64,000 nt of DNA, taken from contig CAMLMC010000001.1 of NCBI GenBank assembly GCA_946481075.1, forward strand, positions 1,391,739 through 1,455,738, in the 5' to 3' direction. The notes below the pieces were generated by a model. It was given only the letters and a program-made list of their open reading frames with translations, searched no databases and was not told the origin of the DNA. Shown piece after piece: positions 49,695 to 58,819 of the stretch (positions within the stretch are counted from its first letter, which is position 1; the number at the start of each line of letters is the position of its first letter). The position numbers and the translations under genes are program-made. The DNA comes from an uncultured Alphaproteobacteria bacterium (lineage in GTDB: Bacteria > Pseudomonadota > Alphaproteobacteria > Micavibrionales > Micavibrionaceae).

Positions 49695-51182
49695 ATGTCA
49701 GATACCCCGCAATTGAAAGTCGTTCCCGGCGAACAAAGTCTTTTCCACCGCACGCCGCCCCATAATCTGGAGGCGGAACAAGGCCTGCTCGGCATGTTGC
49801 TCGTGGACAACCGCCACATAGAAAAGATCAATGACTTCCTGCGTCCTGAGCATTTCAGCCATCCCGCCCATGGCCGCATCTACGACACGATGGTCAAAAT
49901 GATCGAACGCGGGCTGGAAGCCAAGGCCACGACGCTGAAGGATTATTTCGAAAAAGACGAAGGGCTGAAAGAGGTTGGCGGCGTACGATACCTCGTCGAA
50001 CTTGCGACCGAAGTGCCGCTTCTCAACGACATAAAGGATTACGGCCAGACAGTCTATGACCGCTATTTGCGCCGCGAGATCATCCGCCTCAACCAAGATG
50101 TGGCGAACATGGCCTATAGTTTTGAGCTGGATCAGGACGCAACCGGCATCATCGGCGAAGCCGAGAGCCGCCTGTTCAAACTCGCCGAAAGCGGCACGGG
50201 AGGTGGCAGCGGGTTCGTCACACTCCGGGAATCGATCAAGACCGCCATCGATATCGCCAAAAAGGCCTATGAATCCGATACACACGTAACGGGGATTACG
50301 ACGGGTCTTAAAGACCTTGATGAAAAGCTCGGCGGCCTGCACCCATCGGACCTTCTCATCCTCGCTGCCCGTCCATCGATGGGGAAAACCTCTTTGGCCG
50401 TGAACATCGCCTTCAACGCCGCGAAGAAGTATGCGCAAACTGGAGGCAAGGAGGGCGGACGCGTTGCGTTCTTCTCGCTTGAAATGTCTTCGGACCAGCT
50501 TGCAACCCGTATCCTTGCCGACGAAGCCAACATCTCTGGCGATGCCATCCGTAAGGGCAATATCAAAGAACAGGATTTCATTGCCTTCGTTCAGGCGGCA
50601 CAAACACTTTCATCAGTTCCGCTTTACATTGACGATACACCCGCCCTTACAATCGGTGCCGTACGAACCCGCGCCCGTCGTTTGAAACGGCAGCACGGCC
50701 TCGACGTTTTGATCGTCGACTATTTGCAGCTATTGCAAGGCTCCGGCTCGCGCCAGTCCGAAGGCAACCGCGTTCTCGAAATCTCGGAAATCACCCGCGG
50801 GTTGAAGGCCATCGCCAAAGAATTGCAAATTCCGGTGATCGCACTGTCACAGCTTTCCAGGGGTGTGGAATCGCGTGACGACAAACGCCCAATGCTGTCC
50901 GATCTTCGTGAATCCGGATCGATTGAACAGGATGCGGACTGCGTTATGTTCATCTTCCGCCGCGAGTATTATCTTTCCCGCGAAGAGCCGATGAAGCGCA
51001 GCGGCGAGGATGATGGCAAATTCAACGAACGCTATGCCCAGTGGCAAAACGATTTGTCCGAATGCGCGAACACCGCGGAAGTTATCGTGGCAAAACAGCG
51101 TCACGGCCCAATCGGCACGGTCCGCCTCTACTTCGATTCCAACGTCACGCGCTTCGCAGATCTGGAAACGCGCTATTCATGA
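49695..51182 (+). CDS. dnaB: Replicative DNA helicase DnaB
   Basis: The ring helicase that unwinds DNA at the replication fork; 495 residues. Seen: an N-terminal helical domain (about 20-130, PPHNLEAEQGLLGMLLVDN), a linker, and the RecA-like C-terminal domain with Walker A LAARPSMGKTSLAVNIAF near 218, EMSSDQLATRILAD near 260, Walker B VLIVDYLQLLQGSG near 340, and the late QLSRGVESRDDKRPMLSDLR. No intein. The start is ATG 49695 (MSDTPQLK). Its stop overlaps the alr start by 4 nt. The order rplI-dnaB-alr is common in alphaproteobacteria. Confidence 0.97.
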   Translation: MSDTPQLKVVPGEQSLFHRTPPHNLEAEQGLLGMLLVDNRHIEKINDFLRPEHFSHPAHGRIYDTMVKMIERGLEAKATTLKDYFEKDEGLKEVGGVRYLVELATEVPLLNDIKDYGQTVYDRYLRREIIRLNQDVANMAYSFELDQDATGIIGEAESRLFKLAESGTGGGSGFVTLRESIKTAIDIAKKAYESDTHVTGITTGLKDLDEKLGGLHPSDLLILAARPSMGKTSLAVNIAFNAAKKYAQTGGKEGGRVAFFSLEMSSDQLATRILADEANISGDAIRKGNIKEQDFIAFVQAAQTLSSVPLYIDDTPALTIGAVRTRARRLKRQHGLDVLIVDYLQLLQGSGSRQSEGNRVLEISEITRGLKAIAKELQIPVIALSQLSRGVESRDDKRPMLSDLRESGSIEQDADCVMFIFRREYYLSREEPMKRSGEDDGKFNERYAQWQNDLSECANTAEVIVAKQRHGPIGTVRLYFDSNVTRFADLETRYS

Positions 51183-52276
51183 TTCCATCCTCTCTCGCGC
51201 CGTCCCGCCTAATTATCAATCTATCGGCTCTTGTCGCCAACTACAGGCTCTTTCAGGGGATGGGATCGGCGGCTGTGGCGGGTGTCATCAAGGCCGATGG
51301 ATACGGCACCGGTGCCGTGCAGGCCTATCAGGCCTTGCATAAGGCCGGTGCGCGCGAGTTCTTTGTCGCAACGCCCGCTGAAGGCATCGCCCTCAAAGCC
51401 GATAGCGATTCATCCGTTTATATTCTCGGCGGGGTGTACCATGGGGCGGAAGCCGATTATGTGGCATCGGGAATCATTCCTGTGCTTAACTCCCTTGAAC
51501 AGATCGAGCGATGGAGCGGTCTGGCAAGAAAGACTGAACGCCGCCTCCCCGCCATCGTCCATTTCGATACAGGCATGAACCGTCTCGGCCTTGAACGAAT
51601 GGATCTGCAAACCCTGATCGGCAGGCCGGAATTGCTGGAAGCGCTCGACCTACGCGCCATTATGTCGCATTTCGCCTGTAGCGATGAAAAAGACCGTGCG
51701 ATGAATGAGCGTCAGGCCGAACTATTCGGTTTTATCGCGCGGCACTTCCCAACCTCGCGGAAATCCTTGTGTAATTCGTCTGGCGCATTCCGCAACGAAA
51801 CGTGGCATTACGATTTGCTGCGCCCCGGCTATGCCCTTTATGGCGGCAATCCCACACCGGAAGATTCTAATCCGATGCGGCGCGTCGTGGACTGGTCTGT
51901 GCAAATCCTGCAGACAAGGCTGGGGAAAAAGGGGGAAAGCACAGGGTACAATGCCACCCGTATCCTTGATAAAGACACAAGGCTGGCAACGGTCAGTCTC
52001 GGCTATGCCGATGGATTTCTGCGTTCCGGAAGCAACAAGGCCGCGTTGTACTGGAACGGGCAACCGTGCCCCATCATGGGCCGCGTCTCGATGGATTTAA
52101 TTATTGTCGATATCGGGAGTGTTCAGGGGCCGCCGCCGCAGGCCGGAGACTGGCTGGAAATCCTTGGCCCCCACCAATCGGTCGATACGCTGGCAGCAAG
52201 TTGTGGCACCATCGGTTATGAAATTCTGACCTCGCTGGGCGACCGCGCACACCGCACTTATATGCCGGATGAATAA
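51179..52276 (+). CDS. alr: Alanine racemase
   Basis: A PLP enzyme of 365 residues that interconverts L- and D-alanine for peptidoglycan. The start is ATG 51179, overlapping the dnaB stop (ATGA); an upstream in-frame reading lies wholly inside dnaB. Seen: the PLP lysine in GVIKADGYGTGAVQAY near residue 36 (the family consensus KANAYGHG is a little changed), LRPGYALYGGNP near 220, the second active-site Tyr in LGYADGFLRSGSN near 277, and MGRVSMDLIIVDIG near 300. D-Ala produced here feeds the wall synthesis that PBP1A (54028) completes. Confidence 0.96.
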   Translation: MIPSSLAPSRLIINLSALVANYRLFQGMGSAAVAGVIKADGYGTGAVQAYQALHKAGAREFFVATPAEGIALKADSDSSVYILGGVYHGAEADYVASGIIPVLNSLEQIERWSGLARKTERRLPAIVHFDTGMNRLGLERMDLQTLIGRPELLEALDLRAIMSHFACSDEKDRAMNERQAELFGFIARHFPTSRKSLCNSSGAFRNETWHYDLLRPGYALYGGNPTPEDSNPMRRVVDWSVQILQTRLGKKGESTGYNATRILDKDTRLATVSLGYADGFLRSGSNKAALYWNGQPCPIMGRVSMDLIIVDIGSVQGPPPQAGDWLEILGPHQSVDTLAASCGTIGYEILTSLGDRAHRTYMPDE

Positions 52277-52345
52277 AAGCCCTTTCCATGGGCCGCCAAA
52301 AAAGTTAAAAATCTGATCGGATTGGATTTATCGGAAGGTTTCCAT

Positions 52346-53176
52346 ATGGCGGATCAGCATCAAAGCATCGACATGGAAGACAAGGCATCTGTCCTGTCGC
52401 TCATCCTGACCGTTTGCCAGACCATCGGCGCCAGCATTCTGGGGTTCTTCCAGTCTATCGGCGCGTTATCCTTCTTTGTCGCAAAGGCGGTATCAAGCTG
52501 TTTTACACCGCCGTGGTATCCGCGCCTGATCATCCGCCAGTTCATCGATATCGGTTATTACTCGCTGCCCGTTGTCGGTATGACCGCGATTTTTACCGGG
52601 ATGGTTCTGGCATTGCAGTCCTACACGGGCTTTGCCCGCTTCAACGCCGAAAGCGCGATTGCCGGCGTTGTCGTCCTCTCTATCACACGCGAACTGGCCC
52701 CTGTGCTTGCCGGCCTCATGGTCGCGGGGCGTATCGGCGCGAGCATCGCCGCTGAAATCGGCACGATGCGCGTTACCGAACAAATCGATGCACTCACCAC
52801 ATTGTCCGTCAATCCGTACAACTATCTGATCGCGCCGCGCATTATCGCAGGTACGCTCATGCTCCCTGCCCTCGTACTGATTGCCGATATCATTGGCGTT
52901 TATGGCGGCTACCTCGTCAGCATCTACACACTCGGCTTTTCCGAAGGCAGTTATCTAACGCAAACATGGAAGATACTAGAGACGATGGATGTGGTCTCGG
53001 GTCTCGTCAAGGCTGCTGTTTTTGGCTTTATTGTTACGATGATGGGCTGCTATCACGGATTTAATTCCGGTCGCGGCGCACAGGGCGTTGGCACCGCAAC
53101 AACCTATGCCGTCGTATCGGCCTCTATCCTGATCCTGATTTTCAACTTCCTGATCACCAAGGTTTTCTTTTCATGA
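52346..53176 (+). CDS. mlaE: MlaE-type lipid ABC transporter permease
   Basis: The membrane subunit of the Mla-type phospholipid transport system; about 276 residues. ATG 52346 with GGAAGG 7 nt upstream; an ATG at 52322 is a poorer choice. Seen: about five membrane helices, the MlaE/TTG2B pattern GMTAIFTGMVLALQSYTG near residue 78, RELAPVLAGLMVAGRIGASI near 118 and the following IGTMRVTEQIDAL, which faces the ATPase. Overlaps the ATPase gene by 4 nt. MlaD, B and C are not visible next to it; they may lie elsewhere. Confidence 0.92.
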   Translation: MADQHQSIDMEDKASVLSLILTVCQTIGASILGFFQSIGALSFFVAKAVSSCFTPPWYPRLIIRQFIDIGYYSLPVVGMTAIFTGMVLALQSYTGFARFNAESAIAGVVVLSITRELAPVLAGLMVAGRIGASIAAEIGTMRVTEQIDALTTLSVNPYNYLIAPRIIAGTLMLPALVLIADIIGVYGGYLVSIYTLGFSEGSYLTQTWKILETMDVVSGLVKAAVFGFIVTMMGCYHGFNSGRGAQGVGTATTYAVVSASILILIFNFLITKVFFS

Positions 53177-53973
53177 ATGCCACAGAGAACAAAATGGCGA
53201 TCACGCCGAAAATCGCCATGCGCGATGTTAAAAAGTCCTTCGGCGACAAACGGGTTCTCGATGGCATTAACCTGACCGTCGATCCTGGCGAGTCCCTTGT
53301 TATTATCGGCGGATCCGGCACAGGAAAATCCGTCATGCTGAAGTGCATTCTGGGCCTGATCCAGCCTGACAGCGGAAAGATCGAAATTGATGGACAGGAC
53401 ACCATCCGTCTTCGCGGGAATGATCGTGACGAATTGATGGGAAAGTTCGGCATGTTGTTTCAGGGAGCGGCCCTGTTTGACTCTCTGCGCGTATGGGAAA
53501 ATGTCGCCTTCGGCCTTATTCAGGGCAAAAAAATGAACAAGGACGAAGCCCGCGAAATCGCCACCAAAAAACTGGCGCAGGTCGGGCTTAACGCCAAGGT
53601 CGGCGACCTTTATCCGGCGGAACTCTCTGGCGGCATGCAAAAGCGTGTCGGCCTTGCCCGGGCGATTGCCGCCAATCCGGAAATTATCTTTTTCGATGAG
53701 CCGACAACGGGACTAGACCCCATTATGGCCGATGTGATCAACGACCTGATCGTCGATTGCGTGAAAGACCTTGGTGCCACAGCCCTTTCCATCACCCATG
53801 ATATGCATTCCGCCCGCAAGATCGCGGATCATGTCGCGATGATTTATGACGGCAAGATTATCTGGCATGGCAAGGTCGGCGATCTGGATCATTCCGGCAA
53901 CCCCTACGTCGACCAGTTCATTCATGGCCGTGCGGATGGGCCCATTACCAAGAATGCCGCTTTTAAAGTATGA
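53173..53973 (+). CDS. mlaF: MlaF-type ABC transporter ATPase
   Basis: 266 residues. Nucleotide-binding subunit of the lipid transporter. Seen: Walker A IIGGSGTGKSVMLKCILGL near 46, Q loop in MLFQGAALFDSLRVWENVAF near 95, signature ELSGGMQKRVGLARAIA near 152, Walker B IIFFDEPTTGLDP near 174, and the H loop SITHDMHSARKIADHVAMI near 207. The MLFQG-x-LFDSL segment is typical of MlaF rather than other ABC groups. Translationally coupled to mlaE. 54 nt before the PBP1A gene. Confidence 0.95.
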   Translation: MNATENKMAITPKIAMRDVKKSFGDKRVLDGINLTVDPGESLVIIGGSGTGKSVMLKCILGLIQPDSGKIEIDGQDTIRLRGNDRDELMGKFGMLFQGAALFDSLRVWENVAFGLIQGKKMNKDEAREIATKKLAQVGLNAKVGDLYPAELSGGMQKRVGLARAIAANPEIIFFDEPTTGLDPIMADVINDLIVDCVKDLGATALSITHDMHSARKIADHVAMIYDGKIIWHGKVGDLDHSGNPYVDQFIHGRADGPITKNAAFKV

Positions 53974-54027
53974 TCAGGCGTCATTCACGCCTTTAAACAG
54001 CCGCAATATTATGCGATAAATTGGCCC

Positions 54028-56661
54028 ATGCGCTGGCTCGGACAAGCTTTTCTGGCAATGTTATCAATCGGGTTTCTGGGGGCAATTGCCGCCATCGGAC
54101 TCGTCTTCGCGATTTTCGCCCATTACGGCAAGGATTTGCCCGACTATACCCAGCTTAAAAACTATCAGCCGCCGATCATTACACGCATTTATGCCGGGGA
54201 CGGGCGCCTGCTGGCCGAGTATGCGCAGGAACGCCGCGTGTTCGTTCCGGTTGAGGTCATTCCGAAGCAAGTGAAGGACGCCTTCATCGCCGCCGAGGAC
54301 CAGAATTTCTATACCCATTCCGGCGTTGATCCCATGGCGATTGCCCGGGCCGTTGTCACGAACCTGAAAGGCGGACGCATGGTCGGCGCGTCGACCATCA
54401 CACAACAGGTTGCAAAAAACTTTCTTCTAACCAATGAACGATCCATTGAACGCAAGATCAAGGAGGCGATCCTCGCCACCCGCATGGAAGAAGCGATGAG
54501 CAAGGACCAGATTCTGGAACTTTATCTCAATGAGATTTATCTGGGTCAACGATCATATGGGGTTGCCGCCGCCGCACAGACATACTTCAACAAGAAACTG
54601 GATGATTTGAACATAGCAGAGGCGGCCTATCTTGCCGCCCTTCCAAAAGCGCCGAACAATTACCATCCGATCAGGAAACACGATGCGGCCGTTGCGCGCC
54701 GCAACTGGGTTATCGACCGGATGCTGGATGAGGGATTTATAACGGCAAGTCAGGCAGACCTTTCCAAAAATATGGCCCTTGCCATGACTTTGAAGGATGA
54801 GTCCGATGTCGTGTCGGCTCCTTTTTTCGCCGAGGAGGTACGCCGCGAACTACAGGCAAAATATGGGAAGGACTCCCTTTATGAAGGCGGCCTGGCCGTG
54901 CGCACATCGCTTGATCCGCGACTGCAGGATATTGCGTTAAAAGCTTTGCGCAACGGTTTGATCGAATACGACAAGCGCCATGGCTGGCGTGGCCCTGTAT
55001 CGCATCTTGATAATCTTGATGACTGGACGGCGCAACTTGCCAATATTGATGAACCGGGCGATATGCCGGACGAATGGCGCCTTGGCGTCGTCCTTAGCGT
55101 TAACGAAACGAAGGCCGAAGTGGGATTGGCCGAAAACAAGACGCTCGACCTCGCCCTTCAATCGGTTTCATGGGCGCGCGAATGCGTAAATGAATGTTAC
55201 GGCCTTGGTCCTGAAATCACCGCTGTTTCACAGGTTCTTAAAAAGGGCGATGTCATTCTTGTCGAACAAACCGGCAAGACATGGACCTTGCGTCAGATTC
55301 CCGCCGTGCAAGGCGCGCTTGTGGCACTCGACCCGCATACAGGCCGCGTTCTCGCTATGCAGGGCGGTTGGAAATTCAGTGTCTTCAACCAGTATAATCG
55401 TGTTACCCAAGCGCAAAGACAGCCCGGCTCTGCCTTCAAACCTTTTATTTATCTTGCCGCGCTTGATAAGGGTTTCACGCCCGCAACACGCGTTCTGGAT
55501 GCACCTTTCACCTTTGAACAATCACCCGGTAATTTCTGGAGTCCGACCAATTATTCCGGCCAGTTCTATGGCCCCACACCAATCCGTGTTGGCGTAGAGA
55601 AATCCAGAAATCTGATGACCGTGCGTCTCGCCGACCATCTTGGGATGCCGACTGTTATCGATTACGCCAAGCGCTTTGGCATCGCCGATGAAATGAAACC
55701 ATATCTCTCCTATGCTCTGGGCGCGGGCGAGACAACGCTGATGAAACTGACAACGGCCTACGGCATGCTGGTCAATGGCGGGAAGAAAATCACACCGACC
55801 ATGATCGACCGCATTCAGGACCGCCGCGGCAAAACCATCTTTTCCTATGACAACCGTCCTTGCCCCAATTGCGGCGACCTTATCCGTTGGGACGGGCAAA
55901 ATGCACCCCTGATCCCTGATGATCGCGAACAAATCGCCGATGAGCGCACCGCGTATCAGATGGTTTCGATTTTGGAAGGTGTGGTCCAGCGCGGTACCGC
56001 CGCAAAGCTGGCAAGTCTTGGCAGGCCGCTCGCCGGTAAGACAGGCACGACCAACAAATCCAAGGACACTTGGTTTGTCGGGTTTTCTCCTGACCTGGTT
56101 GTCGGCGTGTTTGTCGGCTTCGATGATCCGAAATCGCTCGGCAAGCGCGAAACTGGCAGTTCTACCGCCGCGCCGATTTTCGGTGACTTCATGGCAGAGG
56201 CCTTAAAGGACACCCCTCCCATGCCATTCCGCGTGCCCGCCGGCGTCAAGAATGTCCGCATCAATGCCGACACTGGCCGTGCGGCACAGGCCGGTGACAA
56301 GCATATTATCTGGGAAGCCTTTGTCACAGGCACCGAACCAAACCTCGATGATTATGTTCTGGACACGAACATCATTGGCGGCGGCGCGGCAACACAAGAC
56401 CCCTATGCCGCCGATGTTTATGACGAGACCTACGGCGAAGCAGGCGACCAGCCTGCCTATGTAGACCCCTATGGCCAGCCGCAGGCAGAGGGGGCTGTTA
56501 CAACCTATCCGCTTGATGATTCCATGACGAGTTTTAGCCGGGGCGGAACACCGGCACCGGCGGGACAAACTCCTGCTTATCCACCGCAGGATTATCCGGT
56601 TCAGCCACAGCCAGTTCCCGCAGAGAATAGCGGATTTACAGGCACTGGCGGGTTGTATTAG
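54028..56661 (+). CDS. mrcA: Penicillin-binding protein 1A (bifunctional transglycosylase/transpeptidase)
   Basis: 877 residues. Makes and crosslinks peptidoglycan at the inner membrane. Seen: an N-terminal membrane anchor (about 5-30), GT51 transglycosylase with FIAAEDQNFYTHSGVD near 88 and ASTITQQVAKNFLLTNERS near 122, and an OB-like insert (about 330-400). The transpeptidase has the serine in QPGSAFKPFIYLAAL near 470, KSRNLMTVRLA near 526 and KTGTTNKSKDTWFVGF near 671. A CPNCGD motif near 612 may bind a metal or form a disulfide. The C-terminal ~100 residues are Pro/Gln/Tyr/Gly-rich and disordered. Monocistronic; gap of 44 nt to the next gene. Confidence 0.96.
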   Translation: MRWLGQAFLAMLSIGFLGAIAAIGLVFAIFAHYGKDLPDYTQLKNYQPPIITRIYAGDGRLLAEYAQERRVFVPVEVIPKQVKDAFIAAEDQNFYTHSGVDPMAIARAVVTNLKGGRMVGASTITQQVAKNFLLTNERSIERKIKEAILATRMEEAMSKDQILELYLNEIYLGQRSYGVAAAAQTYFNKKLDDLNIAEAAYLAALPKAPNNYHPIRKHDAAVARRNWVIDRMLDEGFITASQADLSKNMALAMTLKDESDVVSAPFFAEEVRRELQAKYGKDSLYEGGLAVRTSLDPRLQDIALKALRNGLIEYDKRHGWRGPVSHLDNLDDWTAQLANIDEPGDMPDEWRLGVVLSVNETKAEVGLAENKTLDLALQSVSWARECVNECYGLGPEITAVSQVLKKGDVILVEQTGKTWTLRQIPAVQGALVALDPHTGRVLAMQGGWKFSVFNQYNRVTQAQRQPGSAFKPFIYLAALDKGFTPATRVLDAPFTFEQSPGNFWSPTNYSGQFYGPTPIRVGVEKSRNLMTVRLADHLGMPTVIDYAKRFGIADEMKPYLSYALGAGETTLMKLTTAYGMLVNGGKKITPTMIDRIQDRRGKTIFSYDNRPCPNCGDLIRWDGQNAPLIPDDREQIADERTAYQMVSILEGVVQRGTAAKLASLGRPLAGKTGTTNKSKDTWFVGFSPDLVVGVFVGFDDPKSLGKRETGSSTAAPIFGDFMAEALKDTPPMPFRVPAGVKNVRINADTGRAAQAGDKHIIWEAFVTGTEPNLDDYVLDTNIIGGGAATQDPYAADVYDETYGEAGDQPAYVDPYGQPQAEGAVTTYPLDDSMTSFSRGGTPAPAGQTPAYPPQDYPVQPQPVPAENSGFTGTGGLY

Positions 56662-56705
56662 CGATATTTCTTGATTTTCCGTAATTTATAAATTACAAGG
56701 GGCCC

Positions 56706-57377
56706 ATGTCCGATGAACCCAGAAAACCACGTGCTTATAATACTGCTGACGCCTTGCCGCAGGGGGAAGGCAGCTTTGTCGGCAAGCTTGGCTTTTTCAC
56801 CGGACTTGGGGACAAGAAACGCTATGAAGATTTGAACCATAAGCTTGTATTGTTCCACAGCGAGGAGCCCGCCGACAACAAGGATGAACGGGACATTGTC
56901 ATGGGTTATACAATCAACAACCCATCCAGCAAACGCCTGAGAGACCTGTTTAACAATCCTGCAAACAATATACTTCGTTCGGCCTTCGTCTTTCCGCATA
57001 TCCTGGATAGCACTGTGGCAAGACTGAGCCCTGAAGAAGATAGTCTGATCGATCTTGTAACATTTCTGACAATTCACGATCCACAAAAAGCATTTTTAAG
57101 TTCTACGGGGATTCGCGCAAACCACTTCGCTGGTTTCAGCGCCTATTCATGCGACCATTTGAGCCAGTTGCATGAAGTGGCACCATACATCAATCAGCAC
57201 AGCAAAGCGCTGATGATCTTTAATCAATTCGCGTTAGAGAAAATTGTGCTCGAAAGAATGATTGAACGTGGCAATCTAAAAATACGTCCTGCGAGCCCGG
57301 ACGTCATTTTTTACCCCACACCAACCCTGCGCGCAGGCATCGCCTTTCCTGACGATGTGCCGCACTTCATGCTTTAG
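56706..57377 (+). CDS. Unknown protein, 223 residues
   Basis: Not recognised. Seen: no signal peptide or membrane segment; a charged N-terminus (MSDEPRKPRAYNTAD), a central LRDLFNNPANNILRSAFVFP, and a His-containing stretch RANHFAGFSAYSCDHLSQLH near residue 138. Could be a small enzyme, but no catalytic motif is evident. Start ATG 56706, with AAGGGG 3-8 nt before it. The end interlocks with the DsbD-N gene (TTAG, 57374-57377). It follows PBP1A by 44 nt and may be co-transcribed with it. Confidence 0.7.
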   Translation: MSDEPRKPRAYNTADALPQGEGSFVGKLGFFTGLGDKKRYEDLNHKLVLFHSEEPADNKDERDIVMGYTINNPSSKRLRDLFNNPANNILRSAFVFPHILDSTVARLSPEEDSLIDLVTFLTIHDPQKAFLSSTGIRANHFAGFSAYSCDHLSQLHEVAPYINQHSKALMIFNQFALEKIVLERMIERGNLKIRPASPDVIFYPTPTLRAGIAFPDDVPHFML

Positions 57378-58183
57378 AATGTGATGTTCTTTTCAATTGC
57401 TTTGTCTTTATGGATGAGCATCACATTAATGGTTTTACCGAAAAGCTCCTGCGTTAAATCTGCCCCGTCCGGTCCACTGACCTTCAACACATAGTCACCG
57501 CCTTCGCTTACGGGCGCAATGATCTCCGGCGGACGGGTTAAAATGCCATGCTGTGTTTCCACGATCATGTCCGTATGTTCATCCAGCGGCTCATCGCTTT
57601 TAACGGTGACCGCAACGGCCTCACTGGCGAGAATGGCCGTTCCTATCGAAAGTTGGTCACTCCCGTCCCTGACCGGCAAAGCGTCGATTGAAGCACGAAT
57701 AAGCGTGGCATCGTCACTGGGTATGGCGGGGCCTGCCCGGAACAATCTTTCTATCGTCATTGTCTGCGGGATACAGATATCATGACATATCATCAGATCG
57801 AGTTTCAGTTGAACAAGGATATCCTGCCCTGTTTTTTCCGGCGTTATGCGCAGCGGAAAAAGAACGGTGCCGTCATAACCGAAGCTATGCATATCCGCAG
57901 TTGTGAACCGTTTCGGCGTCGGCCAGAAAACCTCAACCTCTTTGACATTCTTCGAACCAGACCAATCAAATACTGGCGCAACGCCAGTATCACCCGGCAT
58001 GCGCCAATACGTATACCATTGATCCTTCATGGCAATTTCCAGGCCCATATCTATAGCCACCAGATCAGCTGTTCCCTGTGTAGAAGAAACGATCCTTGCT
58101 TTTGAATAGTCCTCCGCCTGTGCGGAAGAATATCCCCCCGAAACGAGAAGCAGAAAGAGGAGGAGGGAAAGTTGTTTTTTCAT
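57374..58183 (-). CDS. Secreted DsbD N-terminal-domain protein
   Basis: About 269 residues from ATG 58183 (MKKQLSLLLFLLLVSGGYSS), with a signal peptide ending near residue 23 (SSAQAED). The mature protein matches the N-terminal periplasmic domain of DsbD as a stand-alone protein: WYTYWRMPGDTGVAPVFDW near 54, then FSYGYDGT-like SFGYDGTVLFPL near 100 and the two-cysteine stretch LDLMICHDICIPQTM near 127, in which C-x3-C is the redox pair. The membrane and thioredoxin domains of DsbD are missing here. It may receive electrons from a CcdA-like protein elsewhere. Divergent from yqgE with about 45 nt between starts. Confidence 0.85.
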   Translation of the reverse strand: MKKQLSLLLFLLLVSGGYSSAQAEDYSKARIVSSTQGTADLVAIDMGLEIAMKDQWYTYWRMPGDTGVAPVFDWSGSKNVKEVEVFWPTPKRFTTADMHSFGYDGTVLFPLRITPEKTGQDILVQLKLDLMICHDICIPQTMTIERLFRAGPAIPSDDATLIRASIDALPVRDGSDQLSIGTAILASEAVAVTVKSDEPLDEHTDMIVETQHGILTRPPEIIAPVSEGGDYVLKVSGPDGADLTQELFGKTINVMLIHKDKAIEKNITF

Positions 58184-58231
58184 GCGGCGCTTTCCTTGCA
58201 ATGGGCAGAGCTTTGTATGATGATAGAGATC

Positions 58232-58819
58232 ATGACCACGAAAAACAATTCTTCTCTATCTCTGAAAGGCCACCTTCTTCTCGCCATGCCGCGCATGGGC
58301 GATCCGCGTTTTCATCATGCGGTTATTTTTATGTGCGTCCATGACGAAAAAGGCGCTATGGGGATCACGATCAACCAGAAACTGCCGGCACCTGATTTTC
58401 CGGGACTTTTAACTCAACTTGGCATCGTCCCGGATGGCCCGCTCAATCCCCGTTTTGCTGCCATGGGCGTTATGAGCGGCGGACCGGTGGAATCCGTGCG
58501 CGGTTTCCTGCTTCATTCCGGCGACTTCCGCCAGAAAGACACAATTGTGATTGACGATCAGTTCGGTGTCAGCGGCACGCTCGATGCCTTGCGCGAGGCC
58601 GTGTCAGGCACACCGCCGCAGCATATGGTTTTCACGCTCGGCTATGCTGGATGGGGCGCAGGGCAACTAGAGGCAGAATTACAGGATAACGCATGGCTAA
58701 CCATACCGGCGACTCATGAGATCGTCTTCAACACCGCACCGGAAGAAATGTGGGAGAAGGCGTTTGCAGCGCTCGGCATCAAACCCGAGATGCTATCGGT
58801 GGGTTTCGGCACTGCCTGA
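58232..58819 (+). CDS. yqgE: YqgE/AlgH family protein (UPF0301)
   Basis: 195 residues, cytoplasmic. Seen: SLKGHLLLAMPRMGDPRFHH near residue 8, AVIFMCVHDEKGAMGITINQ near 29, VMSGGPVESVRGFLLHS near 80, and FTLGYAGWGAGQLEAELQDN near 132, all family patterns. The function of the family is not established (AlgH in Pseudomonas affects alginate). The start is uncertain: ATG 58232 (MTTKNN) is used, ATG 58217 is in frame. Its last 27 bp overlap the end of the convergent GNAT gene. Confidence 0.9.
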   Translation: MTTKNNSSLSLKGHLLLAMPRMGDPRFHHAVIFMCVHDEKGAMGITINQKLPAPDFPGLLTQLGIVPDGPLNPRFAAMGVMSGGPVESVRGFLLHSGDFRQKDTIVIDDQFGVSGTLDALREAVSGTPPQHMVFTLGYAGWGAGQLEAELQDNAWLTIPATHEIVFNTAPEEMWEKAFAALGIKPEMLSVGFGTA

